Assembly (NCBI RefSeq): GCF_002005565.1
Contig: NZ_BDJC01000001.1
Coordinates: 227,050 to 291,049, forward strand
Origin: Streptomyces sp. JHA26
Lineage (GTDB): Bacteria; Actinomycetota; Actinomycetes; Streptomycetales; Streptomycetaceae
DNA length: 64,000 nucleotides
Direction of reading: 5' to 3'
Shown: positions 21,366 through 29,162 of the stretch, piece after piece
Layout of the letters: every line of letters begins with the position of its first letter
Numbering within the stretch: position 1 is the stretch's first letter
The notes under the pieces: generated by a model
The model's input: the letters and a program-made list of their open reading frames with translations, nothing else
Told to the model about the DNA's origin: nothing
The model's database searches: none
Position numbers and translations under genes: made by a program

Positions 21366-22397
21366 TCAGACCTGACCGGCCTTCTCCAGGGCGGAGCAGC
21401 AGGTGTCCACCAGCAGGCGGGTCACCACGTACGGGTCGACGTTGGCGTTGGGACGGCGGTCCTCGATGTAGCCCTTGCCGTCCTTCTCGACCTGCCAGGG
21501 GATGCGGACCGAGGCGCCGCGGTCGGAGACGCCGTAGGAGTACTCGTTCCACGGGGCGGTCTCGTGCAGGCCGGTCAGGCGGTCGTCGATGCCGGCGCCG
21601 TAGTTCTTGACGTGGTCCATCGGCTTGGAGCCCTCGCCGAGCGACTCGCAGGCGGTGATGATCGCGTCGTAGCCCTCGCGCATCGCCTTGGTGGAGAAGT
21701 TGGTGTGCGCGCCGGCGCCGTTCCAGTCGCCCTTGACCGGCTTGGGGTCGAGGGTGGCGGAGACACCGAAGTCCTCGGCGGTGCGGTAGAGCAGCCAGCG
21801 GGCCACCCACAGCTGGTCGGAGACCTCCAGCGGCGCCAGCGGGCCGACCTGGAACTCCCACTGGCCGGGCATGACCTCGGCGTTGATGCCGGAGATGCCG
21901 AGGCCGGCCTTCAGGCAGTTCTCCAGGTGCGCCTCGACGACGTCGCGGCCGAAGATCTCGTCCGAGCCGACACCGCAGTAGTAGCCGCCCTGCGCAGCCG
22001 GGAAGCCGCCCTCGGGGAAGCCGAGCGGGCGGGCACCCTTGAAGAAGGTGTACTCCTGCTCGATGCCGAAGATCGGCTCCTGCGCGGCGAACCGCTCGGA
22101 GAGCTCGGCCAGCGCGGCACGGGTGTTCGTCGGGTGCGGCGTCAGGTCCGTGTCGAGGACCTCGCACAGCACCAGGATGTCGTCGCCGCCGCGGATCGGG
22201 TCGGGGCAGGAGAAGACCGGCCTGAGCACGCAGTCCGAGGAGCTGCCCTCGGCCTGGTTGGTGGAGGAGCCGTCGAAGCCCCACAGGGGGAGGGCGTCCA
22301 GACCGGCCGGGGCGTCCGTGATGATCTTCGTCTTGGAACGGAGCTTGGCCGTCGGCTCGGTGCCGTCGATCCAGATGTACTCGGCCTTGAAGGTCAC
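21366..22397 (-). CDS. glnII: Glutamine synthetase type II
   Basis: A 343-residue eukaryotic-type glutamine synthetase that condenses glutamate and ammonia with ATP. The start is the GTG at 22397: it gives the conserved N-terminus (V)TFKAEYIWIDG, the usual family length and a GAAGGA ribosome site; the frame is open further to 22457. The catalytic region contains WGFDGSSTNQA, the Glu-rich metal site FGIEQEYTF, and NAEVMPGQWEFQVGP. GSII enzymes work as decamers or similar and, unlike GSI, are not adenylylated. Two tandem GlnR boxes lie upstream at 22499-22536, so expression should rise under nitrogen limitation. The second glutamine synthetase, glnA, is at 46341-47750. Confidence 0.97.
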   Translation of the reverse strand: MTFKAEYIWIDGTEPTAKLRSKTKIITDAPAGLDALPLWGFDGSSTNQAEGSSSDCVLRPVFSCPDPIRGGDDILVLCEVLDTDLTPHPTNTRAALAELSERFAAQEPIFGIEQEYTFFKGARPLGFPEGGFPAAQGGYYCGVGSDEIFGRDVVEAHLENCLKAGLGISGINAEVMPGQWEFQVGPLAPLEVSDQLWVARWLLYRTAEDFGVSATLDPKPVKGDWNGAGAHTNFSTKAMREGYDAIITACESLGEGSKPMDHVKNYGAGIDDRLTGLHETAPWNEYSYGVSDRGASVRIPWQVEKDGKGYIEDRRPNANVDPYVVTRLLVDTCCSALEKAGQV

Positions 22398-22498
22398 GGG
22401 GACACATCCTTCGGGGTGGGTCTGGGCGCACTTGCGGGTGCTGCGGCGCTGCGGCATCGAGGCGCCGCCTCTACTGCCGTGCAGAGTGTCAACGGGCG

Positions 22499-22536
22499 AT
22501 TTCCCGTCCGTTGCCCGTATGTGAACCCCGTGTTAC
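22499..22536 (-). promoter_or_regulatory. GlnR operator of glnII (two a/b box pairs)
   Basis: On the minus strand: GTAAC, 6 bases, TTCAC, 6 bases, GCAAC, 6 bases, GAAAT. The four pentamers are in exact 11-base phase and match the GlnR gTnAC-n6-GaAAC scheme used in Streptomyces nitrogen promoters. It lies about 100 bases before the glnII start. Confidence 0.85.
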
Positions 22537-22563
22537 CTGGGGAAGGTGTGGCGCGACTCACGA

Positions 22564-22604
22564 CCCCCGGCCTCCGCTCGGTGCGGGCGAGCGGAGGCCG
22601 GGGG
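22564..22604. terminator. Perfect 16-base hairpin terminator
   Basis: CCCCCGGCCTCCGCTC (22564-22579) pairs fully with 22589-22604. It isolates the glnII promoter from transcription coming from the secreted-protein gene at 22685-23386. Confidence 0.85.
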
Positions 22605-22632
22605 CGGGGAGAGAGGGAGTCACCCGGTCAGC

Positions 22633-22684
22633 GGGTCATGGAGCATGGGTCATGGAGCATGGGTCATGGAGCATGGGTCATGGG
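22633..22684. repeat. 14-bp tandem repeat downstream of a secreted-protein gene
   Basis: GGGTCATGGAGCAT occurs three times in perfect tandem (22633, 22647, 22661), followed by two truncated copies (GGGTCAT, GGGTCA) that run into the stop codon of the next gene at 22685. AT-richer than its surroundings; likely variable in copy number. Confidence 0.95.
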
Positions 22685-23386
22685 TCAGCCCACCTTCTCG
22701 ATCAGGGCCCGGCGGATCAGGAACTTGCCCTGCTCCCGGACCTGTTCGAAGGCGGCGTCGTTGAGCAGCACGCAGCTGCCGGAGACCGAGTTCACCTCCA
22801 CGGTCGTGGACTTGTCGTTGTCCAGGTTGGTCACCCTGAGCTTGGTGCCCACGGGGAACTGGTTGCTGGAGGCGGCCGGGGCGCCGCCCTCGCCGGAGAG
22901 GGTGACGGTGGAGCCGTTGCACACCTGTTCACCGGCCTGCGCGGCGCCGCCCGCCTGGTCCCCGGCCTGCTGACCGGCCGCTTCCTGCCCGGCTCCCGCC
23001 TGCCCGGCGTCCTGGCCCGCGTCCTGGCCGTCCTGCGGCGGCTGCGCGGCCTGGGAGTCCTGAGCCGACTCCCCCACCGCGCACCCGGACGCCTCCTGCT
23101 TGCGCTCGATCTCCGCGACGACCGCCTCGCGGTTGGCGATCCGGGCCTCGGACTGCGCGTCGGGTGCGGCCCGCTGGCCCTCGATGAAGCGCTGGTTGTT
23201 GCCGAGTGCGGTGGCCAGGCCCTGGCAGACGGTGGAGTCCTGCGCGGACCTGGTCTGCGCGTCCTGGGTGGTCTGGGCGGCGTTCGAGGTGTTCGCCATC
23301 ACGAAGGCCCCGGCGCCCGCCACCGACGCGGCGCTCACCAGCAGTGCGATCTTCTTCTTCGTACCGAGACTTCTCCTGCGCGACAT
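22685..23386 (-). CDS. Secreted protein with C-terminal double-psi-barrel-like domain
   Basis: A 233-residue exported protein with a strong ribosome site (AGGAGG, 6 bases). The N-terminus MSRRRSLGTKKK with a hydrophobic stretch to about residue 37 is a signal peptide or anchor. Residues 38-105 are helical with two cysteines; 106-160 are a Gln/Ala/Gly/Asp linker. The C-terminal 75 residues resemble an RlpA-like double-psi barrel (VGTKLRVTNLDNDKSTTVEVN) but lack the catalytic Asp/His arrangement of lytic RlpA, so binding rather than cleavage is likelier. Linker style resembles the DUF1996 protein at 15529-17040. Role unknown, probably at the cell wall. Confidence 0.75.
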   Translation of the reverse strand: MSRRRSLGTKKKIALLVSAASVAGAGAFVMANTSNAAQTTQDAQTRSAQDSTVCQGLATALGNNQRFIEGQRAAPDAQSEARIANREAVVAEIERKQEASGCAVGESAQDSQAAQPPQDGQDAGQDAGQAGAGQEAAGQQAGDQAGGAAQAGEQVCNGSTVTLSGEGGAPAASSNQFPVGTKLRVTNLDNDKSTTVEVNSVSGSCVLLNDAAFEQVREQGKFLIRRALIEKVG

Positions 23387-23545
23387 GCGCGCCTCCTGAA
23401 GAGGTAGGGGAGCGTACGTCGCTAGGTACGAGATATCGAACGCGGTTGCTCAGGGGTCACGGGGATCCACCGGAGTAACCTGCGTCACAGCCGGGTCGAG
23501 GGGGCGCGCCGGGGGCCCCGGGTCCGGCCACCGGCGGTGCGGTGC

Positions 23546-23905
23546 TCAGCGGGACAGGGCGTCCCGTACCGCGTCCTCGGAGCGGCCCACGACGGCCGTT
23601 CCGTCGTCCGCCGTGATGATCGGGCGCTGGATCAGCTTCGGGTGCGCGGCGAGCGCGGCGACCCAGCGGTCGCGTGACGCCTCGTCACGGGGCCAGTCCT
23701 CCAGTCCGAGTTCCCTGGCGTCGGCCTCGCCGGTGCGGGTGATGTCCCACGGTTCGAGGCCGAGACGGGTGAGGACCTCGCGGATCTCGTCCTCGCTCGG
23801 CACGTCCTCCAGGTAGCGGCGGACGGTGTAGTCGGCGCCCTCGGCGTCGAGCAGGCTGATGGCGCTGCGGCACTTGGAACAGGCCGGGTTGATCCAGATC
23901 TCCAT
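23546..23905 (-). CDS. ArsC/Spx-family reductase-like protein
   Basis: A 119-residue thioredoxin-fold protein of the ArsC group. The active-site segment is NPACSKCR, with the nucleophilic Cys at the position used in glutaredoxin-linked arsenate reductases and an additional Cys three residues later. The downstream QRPIIT motif (RP-I) is the usual cis-Pro region. The start at 23905 begins exactly at the fold (MEIWINPAC). No arsenite exporter or ArsR gene is close, so general thiol chemistry is as likely as arsenate reduction. It is followed at 23546 by a GC-rich gap before the secreted protein. Confidence 0.85.
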   Translation of the reverse strand: MEIWINPACSKCRSAISLLDAEGADYTVRRYLEDVPSEDEIREVLTRLGLEPWDITRTGEADARELGLEDWPRDEASRDRWVAALAAHPKLIQRPIITADDGTAVVGRSEDAVRDALSR

Positions 23906-23989
23906 GCCGCACACGGTAGCCCGAGGGGCGCGGAACCCGTTCTCCCCACACGCCTCGGCACCCCCGAAAGCCCTTGTGGCCAGGGGCTT

Positions 23990-24017
23990 TTGTCAGTGGG
24001 GAGCGGTAAAATAGAAG
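23990..24017 (+). promoter_or_regulatory. Probable vegetative promoter
   Basis: TTGTCA (23990-23995), 16 bases, TAGAAG (24012-24017): a good match to the HrdB consensus, in front of the small protein at 24080. The stretch around TAAAATAGAAG is markedly AT-rich for this genome. Confidence 0.65.
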
Positions 24018-24079
24018 CAGTGTTCGAGGGTGTCGCCGGGGTGTCCGGACGGCGCCCCGACCGCGACAGGAGGATGCCC

Positions 24080-24394
24080 GTGTCCGCAGCCGCACTGAAG
24101 CAGAAGCCCTTGCCCACCCAGTCGACCGCCGAGCGACCCGTCCTGCTCGACCTGCCGTACCAGCCCGTGGTGAAGCGTCCGCTGCCGGCGGGCCGCCCCC
24201 GCGAGTGGTACGTCACGCACAACCGCCGGCTCAAGGCGATGCGACTCGCCATCGCCCTGCTCGACTCCGGCGTCTACCTGCCGAACCAGGCCCGCAACGA
24301 GACGATACGCAGCGCCGCGGAGACGATCGGCGTGCACCCGCCGTCGGACACGACGTGCCACATGGTGCGGGCGCTGATGCGGTACTCGCGGTGA
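24080..24394 (+). CDS. Small basic protein of unknown function
   Basis: A 104-residue protein that appears typical of Streptomyces cores but has no known function. The ribosome site decides the start: AGGAGG at 24068-24073 touches the ATG at 24074, which is too close, and fits the GTG at 24080 with 6 bases. The N-terminal half is Pro-rich and disordered; the C-terminal half (from REWYVTHNRRLKAMRLAIALL) is helical and basic with a single Cys near the end, and could bind nucleic acid. It has its own promoter and terminator, so it is monocistronic. Confidence 0.75.
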   Translation: MSAAALKQKPLPTQSTAERPVLLDLPYQPVVKRPLPAGRPREWYVTHNRRLKAMRLAIALLDSGVYLPNQARNETIRSAAETIGVHPPSDTTCHMVRALMRYSR

Positions 24395-24400
24395 CGCGGG

Positions 24401-24435
24401 CGCGGGGCACCGTCTCCTTCCGACGGCGCCCCGCG
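24401..24435. terminator. Bidirectional hairpin terminator
   Basis: CGCGGGGCACCGTC (24401-24414) pairs with 24422-24435 with one mismatch, between convergent genes. Confidence 0.8.
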
Positions 24436-24467
24436 CTGCCGTTGCCGTCTCCCCGGGCCCGCGCCGG

Positions 24468-25046
24468 TCACAGCCCGGGCGCGCCCCACACCGGGAACCA
24501 CCGGCCCAGGTCCTCCTCGACCGGCAGCTCGCCGGAGAGCACCGCCCGTATCCGCAGCTCCAGCGCGGTGTCCCGCTGCTCCCGGTCACCGGGCAGGGGC
24601 GCGAAGGGGTAGAAGGTGCCCCGCTTGTACAGGTAGACCAGCGCGAGCCGGCGCCCGTCGTCGTGGCGGAAAGCGGCCAGGGAGCACAGCAGCTGCGGTC
24701 CGAAGCCGTTGACCTCCAGCGAGCTGTTCACCGCGTGCAGGTCGTTCACCAGCAGGGGCAGCTCGCCGGGGGAGCGGTGCGAGACGAGCCAGGAGTAGCC
24801 GTAGGAGTCCTGGCACAGTTCCACCGGGGTGCGGCCGGCGTCCGCGTCCAGCAGCGCCCGCACCTCGCGGTGCGTCTGCTCGAAGGCGGCGCCCTCTACC
24901 GTCGCGAAGCACACCGCGCCCTGCCCGGTCGGCGTGAGACCGGTCGCCGCCTCGAGGGCCACCGCCGCCGAGGGCAGCGCGAAGAGCCGGTCCAGATCGG
25001 GCGTCACGGGCTTGGAGCGGCCCAGCAGGATGTCCAGCAGGCCCAT
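24468..25046 (-). CDS. pspAB: PspA-associated protein PspAB
   Basis: A 192-residue soluble protein of the PspAB family, which accompanies the phage-shock protein PspA in actinobacteria. Recognised by the N-terminus MGLLDILLGRSKPV.PDLDRLF, the internal VYLYKRGTFYPFAPL and the C-terminus RWFPVWGAPGL. The start at 25046 is 4 bases after the htpX stop codon, so the two are cotranscribed. Pairing with an HtpX protease fits membrane-stress quality control. PspA itself is not in the window. Its molecular activity is not established. Confidence 0.85.
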   Translation of the reverse strand: MGLLDILLGRSKPVTPDLDRLFALPSAAVALEAATGLTPTGQGAVCFATVEGAAFEQTHREVRALLDADAGRTPVELCQDSYGYSWLVSHRSPGELPLLVNDLHAVNSSLEVNGFGPQLLCSLAAFRHDDGRRLALVYLYKRGTFYPFAPLPGDREQRDTALELRIRAVLSGELPVEEDLGRWFPVWGAPGL

Positions 25047-25050
25047 CGGT

Positions 25051-25974
25051 TCAGGCCTTCCCGGGCGCCGCCGGCTCACCCAGCTCGGCGGAGATCCGGC
25101 CCAGCTGCTCGAGCCGCTGCTCCAGGCCGGGGTGGGTGGAGAAGAACCGCCCGAGACCCGGCTCGGCGCCGAGGGCGGGCGTGAAGTAGAAGGCGTTGAA
25201 GGCCTGGGCCGTGCGCAGGTCCTCGGTCGGGATGCGGGCGATGTCGCCGGTCACCTTGGTGAGCGCCGCCGCCAGTGCCGAGGGGCGGCCGGTGAGCAGG
25301 GCGGCGGCCCGGTCCGCGGCCAGCTCCCGGTACCGGGACAGGGCCCGGATCAGCACGAAGCTCACCGTGTACACCGCCGCGGAGACGCCCATCACGGCCG
25401 CGAACACGACCAGGGTGTTCTGGTCCCGCCGTCCGCCGCCGAACAGCTGGGAGTAGAAGGCGAACCGCACGATCAGCCCCGCGATCACGCCGAGGAAGGA
25501 CGCGACCGTGATCACGGCGACGTCCTTGTGCGCCACGTGCGACAGCTCGTGCGCGAGCACCCCCTCCAGCTCGGCCGGCTCCAGCCGGCGCAGCAGGCCG
25601 GTGGTCACGCAGACCACCGCGTTGTCCGGGTTCCGCCCGGTCGCGAACGCGTTCGGCATGTCCATCGCCGACACGGCGACCACCGGCTTCGGCATGCCGG
25701 CCATCGCCGAGAGCCGGTCGACCACCGCGTGCAGCTGCGGGTACTCGTCCCGCTCCACGACCCGCCCCCGCATCGCGAACAGCGCGACGCGGTCGGAGAA
25801 CCAGTACTGCGCGCCCAGCATCAGGGCCACGATCACCACGACGAGGACCCAGGACTTCAGCAGCACGATCAGCGCGGCGACGAAGCCCACGTACAGCAGG
25901 CCGAGCAGGAACAGCGTGATCCCCATGCGCGTGGTCAGTCGCCGGTCGCTGTGGAAGCGGCTCTGCATCTGCAT
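25051..25974 (-). CDS. htpX: HtpX-type membrane zinc metalloprotease
   Basis: A 307-residue M48-family protease. Two N-terminal membrane segments (about 17-38 and 40-60) are followed by the catalytic domain with HELSH at 142-146 (zinc ligands and Glu), two more hydrophobic segments (about 153-172 and 186-210) and the third-ligand region SRYRELAADR. In bacteria HtpX degrades misfolded membrane proteins. The start is the ATG at 25974, which directly follows GGGGTG; nearby ATG/GTG codons (25968, 25977) are possible. It forms an operon with pspAB. Confidence 0.9.
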   Translation of the reverse strand: MQMQSRFHSDRRLTTRMGITLFLLGLLYVGFVAALIVLLKSWVLVVVIVALMLGAQYWFSDRVALFAMRGRVVERDEYPQLHAVVDRLSAMAGMPKPVVAVSAMDMPNAFATGRNPDNAVVCVTTGLLRRLEPAELEGVLAHELSHVAHKDVAVITVASFLGVIAGLIVRFAFYSQLFGGGRRDQNTLVVFAAVMGVSAAVYTVSFVLIRALSRYRELAADRAAALLTGRPSALAAALTKVTGDIARIPTEDLRTAQAFNAFYFTPALGAEPGLGRFFSTHPGLEQRLEQLGRISAELGEPAAPGKA

Positions 25975-26030
25975 CACCCCGCGGTCGCGAACTCGTCCCG
26001 CTGTCCAGTGTGCACCCGGCGTCCTCGGCG

Positions 26031-26402
26031 CTACGGCGCGCCGGGCAGCGACAGCCTCCGGGTGATCCGGCCGAACAGGTCCATCAGCGGCTCGCCGACG
26101 TCCCGGCCGAACTCGGTCAGCCCGTACGTGACCTGTGGCGGCGTCGTCGGCTCGACCTTCCGCCAGACCAGGCCGTCCTCGACCAGGGCGCGCAGGGTCT
26201 GGGCGAGCATCTTCTCGCTGATGCCCTGGATGCTCTCCCGCAGCTCGAAGAACCGGAGGTCGTTGCGCCGCAGGGATATCAGCACCCAGATGCCCCACCG
26301 GCTGGTCACGCGGTCCACCATGTCGCGCGCGAGGCAGTCCGTCCGGAACACGTCGTAGCGCTGACCGGTCCCGGCCTCTCCGCGCTGCACACCTTCCGTC
26401 AT
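26031..26402 (-). CDS. HxlR-family transcriptional regulator
   Basis: A 123-residue winged-helix regulator of the HxlR type. The single N-terminal Cys (C23 in FRTDCLARDMVD) sits where redox- or aldehyde-sensing HxlR proteins keep their reactive cysteine. The DNA-binding part is RWGIWVLISLRRNDLRFFELRESIQGISEKMLAQTLRAL in consecutive helices (about 36-74), followed by the wing and a C-terminal helix. It is divergent from an NmrA-type oxidoreductase with 93 bases between the starts, the standard arrangement for HxlR/NAD(P)-reductase pairs, so it probably represses that gene in response to an electrophile or quinone. Confidence 0.9.
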   Translation of the reverse strand: MTEGVQRGEAGTGQRYDVFRTDCLARDMVDRVTSRWGIWVLISLRRNDLRFFELRESIQGISEKMLAQTLRALVEDGLVWRKVEPTTPPQVTYGLTEFGRDVGEPLMDLFGRITRRLSLPGAP

Positions 26403-26495
26403 GACAGGAGCTTACTTCAAAGTGTGTCCTTACCAAAAGTTAGCCCCTGCTCCTAGTGTGAAGGCATACGGAGGACATCCGACAAGGAGCTGAAC
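26403..26495. promoter_or_regulatory. Divergent promoter region with probable HxlR sites
   Basis: AT-rich for this genome, with TTACTTCAAAGTGTG and CCTTACCAAAAGTTAG elements and outer inverted arms AGGAGC and GCTCCT (26405 and 26449 regions). The right side carries AAGGAG 6-7 bases before the oxidoreductase ATG. The HxlR regulator most likely binds here. Confidence 0.55.
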
Positions 26496-27335
26496 ATGAT
26501 CGTGGTGACCGGGGCCACCGGGAACATCGGCCGACCGCTGACGCGGGCGCTGGCGGAGGCGGGCGAGCAGGTGACGGCGGTGTCACGGCGTCCGGCGGCG
26601 GTGCCGGACGGAGTCCGCCACGTGGTGGCCGACCTCGCCGATCCGGCCGGCCTGGAGCCCGTGCTGACCGGGGCCAAGTCGCTGTTCCTGCTGCTGCCCG
26701 GCGACCTGCACGCCACGGGAGCCGACCCCGCCGCCGTCATCGGCGCAGCCGCGGACAGCGGTGTCCGGCGCATCGTCCTGCTCTCCACGCTCAGCGTGGT
26801 GACCCGACCCTTCGGGGCGACGCGGATCGCGATGCGCGCGCTGGAGGACACACTGCGGGAGTCCGGCCTGGAGTGGGCCGTCCTGCGACCCGGCGGCTTC
26901 GCCTCCAACGCACTGTGGTGGGCCGAGTCCGTCCGCGCGCAGCGGGTCGTCGCCGCGCCCTTCGGCGACGTCGGAATGCCGCTCGTCGACCCGGCGGACA
27001 TCGCCGCGGTGGCGGCGGCCTGCCTGCTGGACGACCGGTACACCGGCGGCGCGTACGAACTGACCGGCCCGGAGGTGATCACTCCGCGCGGGCAGACGGA
27101 GGCCATCGCCGCCGCGCTGGGCTCACCCGTGGCGTTCCACGAGCTGACCCGCGACGAGGCCAGGGCCGCCCTGGTGCGGAACATGCCCGCCGAGATCGCC
27201 GACGACACCCTGGACATCCTCGGCGAGCCGAGCCCCGCCGAGCTGCGCGTCAGCCCGGACGTCGAGCGCATCCTCGGCCGCGCACCGCTGCCCTTCGCCG
27301 ACTGGGCGGCCCGCAACGTCGACGCGTTCCGCTGA
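26496..27335 (+). CDS. NmrA-like NAD(P)-binding oxidoreductase
   Basis: A 279-residue atypical short-chain dehydrogenase of the NmrA/quinone-reductase type. GATGNIG at residues 6-12 binds NAD(P)H. There is no YxxxK catalytic pair in the usual place, as is normal for NmrA and QOR2-type proteins that reduce quinones or sense redox state. ST.SVV and LRPGGFASN are the family's substrate-cleft segments. Divergent from the HxlR regulator at 26031-26402, which is expected to control it. It ends next to a 20-bp tandem repeat. Confidence 0.88.
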   Translation: MIVVTGATGNIGRPLTRALAEAGEQVTAVSRRPAAVPDGVRHVVADLADPAGLEPVLTGAKSLFLLLPGDLHATGADPAAVIGAAADSGVRRIVLLSTLSVVTRPFGATRIAMRALEDTLRESGLEWAVLRPGGFASNALWWAESVRAQRVVAAPFGDVGMPLVDPADIAAVAAACLLDDRYTGGAYELTGPEVITPRGQTEAIAAALGSPVAFHELTRDEARAALVRNMPAEIADDTLDILGEPSPAELRVSPDVERILGRAPLPFADWAARNVDAFR

Positions 27336-27336
27336 G

Positions 27337-27395
27337 ACCGGGCGGTACCACCCGGTACCGGGCGGTACCACCCGGTACCGGGCGGTACCACCGGT
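27337..27395. repeat. 20-bp tandem palindromic repeat
   Basis: ACCGGGCGGTACCACCCGGT occurs twice in perfect tandem (27337, 27357) with a third copy from 27377 that loses one C. Each unit is itself nearly palindromic around GGTACC, so several alternative hairpins can form. It lies between the convergent oxidoreductase and small membrane-protein genes and may serve as terminator. Confidence 0.9.
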
Positions 27396-27400
27396 GGGTC

Positions 27401-27661
27401 CTAGTAGGACGACCGGAAGTCGGCGTACCCGAGCAGCACGATCACGGCGGCCACGCAGCCGAGCACCACGGCCGTGGACACCCACGACGACCGGCGGCCG
27501 GATCCCCTGTGGTCGGGGTCGGCGCGGAAGGGGACCGGTCCGGGCGGGTTCTCCTTCCAGCGCGCGGCGAGCATCCGGGCGCGGGCGGAGGGTTCCTTGT
27601 ACTCGGCCCCCTCGGCCCACTCCAGGTCGAACTCCCGCTGCTCGTCGTCCCGTTCGGACAT
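27401..27661 (-). CDS. Small membrane protein of unknown function
   Basis: An 86-residue protein. The ATG at 27661 has a GGGAGAGGGG ribosome site and gives the N-terminus MSERDDEQREFDLEWAEGAEY. The first 60 residues are charged and soluble; one membrane helix lies at about 62-79 (WVSTAVVLGCVAAVIVLLGY) near the C-terminus, so the protein is tail-anchored with a cytoplasmic acidic domain. No family recognised. The 204 bases upstream of it contain no supported gene. Confidence 0.65.
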   Translation of the reverse strand: MSERDDEQREFDLEWAEGAEYKEPSARARMLAARWKENPPGPVPFRADPDHRGSGRRSSWVSTAVVLGCVAAVIVLLGYADFRSSY

Positions 27662-27865
27662 CCCCGCCCCTCTCCCCGTTTCGCCGGTCGAACATCCGTG
27701 TTGGTACACCAGGGAGGTCGGCCCGCGCAAACGACTCCTGCTCTCCCGCGACGCGGGCGGCGACCGCTCCCGGACGGTGGCCGCCCTGCGCGAGATCCCG
27801 CCGGGGCTGAAGGACCGGGGGTAGGCGTTCGGCTTCCCGGTCCGCCGACCCCCGGGGCCGGGCCG

Positions 27866-29050
27866 CTACTCCTGGTCGCCGGCCGCCGACTTCACCACCT
27901 CGTCGATCAGCAGCCTGTTCTCCCGGTCCGCGCTCTCCCCGAGCGCGAACCGGCTGCGGACGTAGCCGTACGCGAGGCCGAGGCGCGGGCTCGCGAAGGC
28001 GACGGAGCCGGCCGCCCCGGAGTGGCCGAAGGAGTCCGGACCGAGGGCCGGGTGAAGGTCGTCGAAGACCTGGAAGCCCAGCGCGAACCGGCTCTCCTGG
28101 CCGCCCACGGCGTCGACACCCGTGAAGTGGATCTCGCTGAACGTCGCCATGGTGTCCGCGGTGAGCAGCGCCGGCCTGTCGTCCAGCCCGCCGATGACCG
28201 CCGCGTAGGCGCCGGCCACGCCGCGGGCCGAGGCGACCCCGCCCGCCGAGCCCTGTCCGAGGGCCCGGGTGCGCCGGAAGTTCGGGAAGACGGACAGGTC
28301 CGGCATGTACTTGGTGCTGAAGGCGACGGAGACCAGCCGCGGCACCTCCGGCACGATCTCGTCCGGGTCCGGGACGGCGGGCTCCACGGGCAGGTAGCGG
28401 GGCTCCAACTCCTCGGGCAGGCCCAGATAGAAGTCGACGCCGTACGGCCGCCGCACCCGCTGCTCCCACCAGTCCTGGAGGGTCCGCCCGGTGACGCGGC
28501 GAACGACCTCGCCGGTGAGGGCGGCGATGACGAGCCCGTGGTAGCCGGAGGCCGTGCCGGGCTTCCAGTAGGGAGCCTGTGCGGCGAGCCGGTCGGCGAG
28601 CAGGCGGTCGTCGGCCAGTTCCTCGATCGTGAAGACCTCGTCGACGCCCGGCACCCCGGCCTGGTGGGCCAGCAGCTGCCGCAGCGTGACCTCGTCCTTG
28701 CCGGCCGCGCCGAACTCGGGCCAGTACGCGGCCACCGCGCGGTCCAGGTCGAGGACGCCGTCCTGGACGAGCAGGGCGACGACGAGATGGGCCGCGCCCT
28801 TGCTCACCGAGAACACGCCGGTCAGCGTGTCCCCGTCGGTCACGGGCCCGGCCCAGAGGTCCACCACCCGCACGCCCCGGCGGTACACCGCCAGTTGCTG
28901 CCCGGTCGGCTGCGGCTGCTCCCGCGCCAGCCGCGCGAAGACCTCACGCACCCCTTCGTATCCGGCGTGGACGTGTCCACGCACCGTCGGCCCGCCCGTC
29001 GGTCCGCCGTCGCCGGTCGTGCCGCTGTGAGTCCCACCGTGGTCGGTCAA
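27866..29050 (-). CDS. Beta-lactamase-fold serine hydrolase (esterase/carboxypeptidase-like)
   Basis: A 394-residue class C beta-lactamase-like hydrolase of the EstB group. The nucleophile motif SVSK (SxxK) is near residue 82; the Tyr motif is represented by SGYHG near 165, and GHSGAAG near 350 occupies the third (KTG-equivalent) position, a pattern of esterases rather than true beta-lactamases. The start is taken as the TTG at 29050, which has GGGGAG 6 bases upstream; no signal peptide follows, so it is cytoplasmic. Substrate unknown. It lies next to the island regulator but transcribes as a separate unit. Confidence 0.85.
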   Translation of the reverse strand: MTDHGGTHSGTTGDGGPTGGPTVRGHVHAGYEGVREVFARLAREQPQPTGQQLAVYRRGVRVVDLWAGPVTDGDTLTGVFSVSKGAAHLVVALLVQDGVLDLDRAVAAYWPEFGAAGKDEVTLRQLLAHQAGVPGVDEVFTIEELADDRLLADRLAAQAPYWKPGTASGYHGLVIAALTGEVVRRVTGRTLQDWWEQRVRRPYGVDFYLGLPEELEPRYLPVEPAVPDPDEIVPEVPRLVSVAFSTKYMPDLSVFPNFRRTRALGQGSAGGVASARGVAGAYAAVIGGLDDRPALLTADTMATFSEIHFTGVDAVGGQESRFALGFQVFDDLHPALGPDSFGHSGAAGSVAFASPRLGLAYGYVRSRFALGESADRENRLLIDEVVKSAAGDQE

Positions 29051-29162
29051 CCGTCTCTCCCCTTGTCGGTTCCGTGTCGTCCGTGTCGGTTCCGTTGCGC
29101 GGTGCATCGTTTCTGCCCAGGCGGCCGCACCGGCACGCCTGCGCCCCTCCGGGCGGACGCCG

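Noticed and set aside
22633..22684. CRISPR-like appearance of the 14-bp repeats
   Set aside because: Units are contiguous, without spacers, too short and without cas genes.
27474..27824. Plus-strand frame ending in a protein-like stretch near 27700-27824
   Set aside because: Starts inside the antisense small membrane-protein gene and has no ribosome site or family match; at most a gene remnant.
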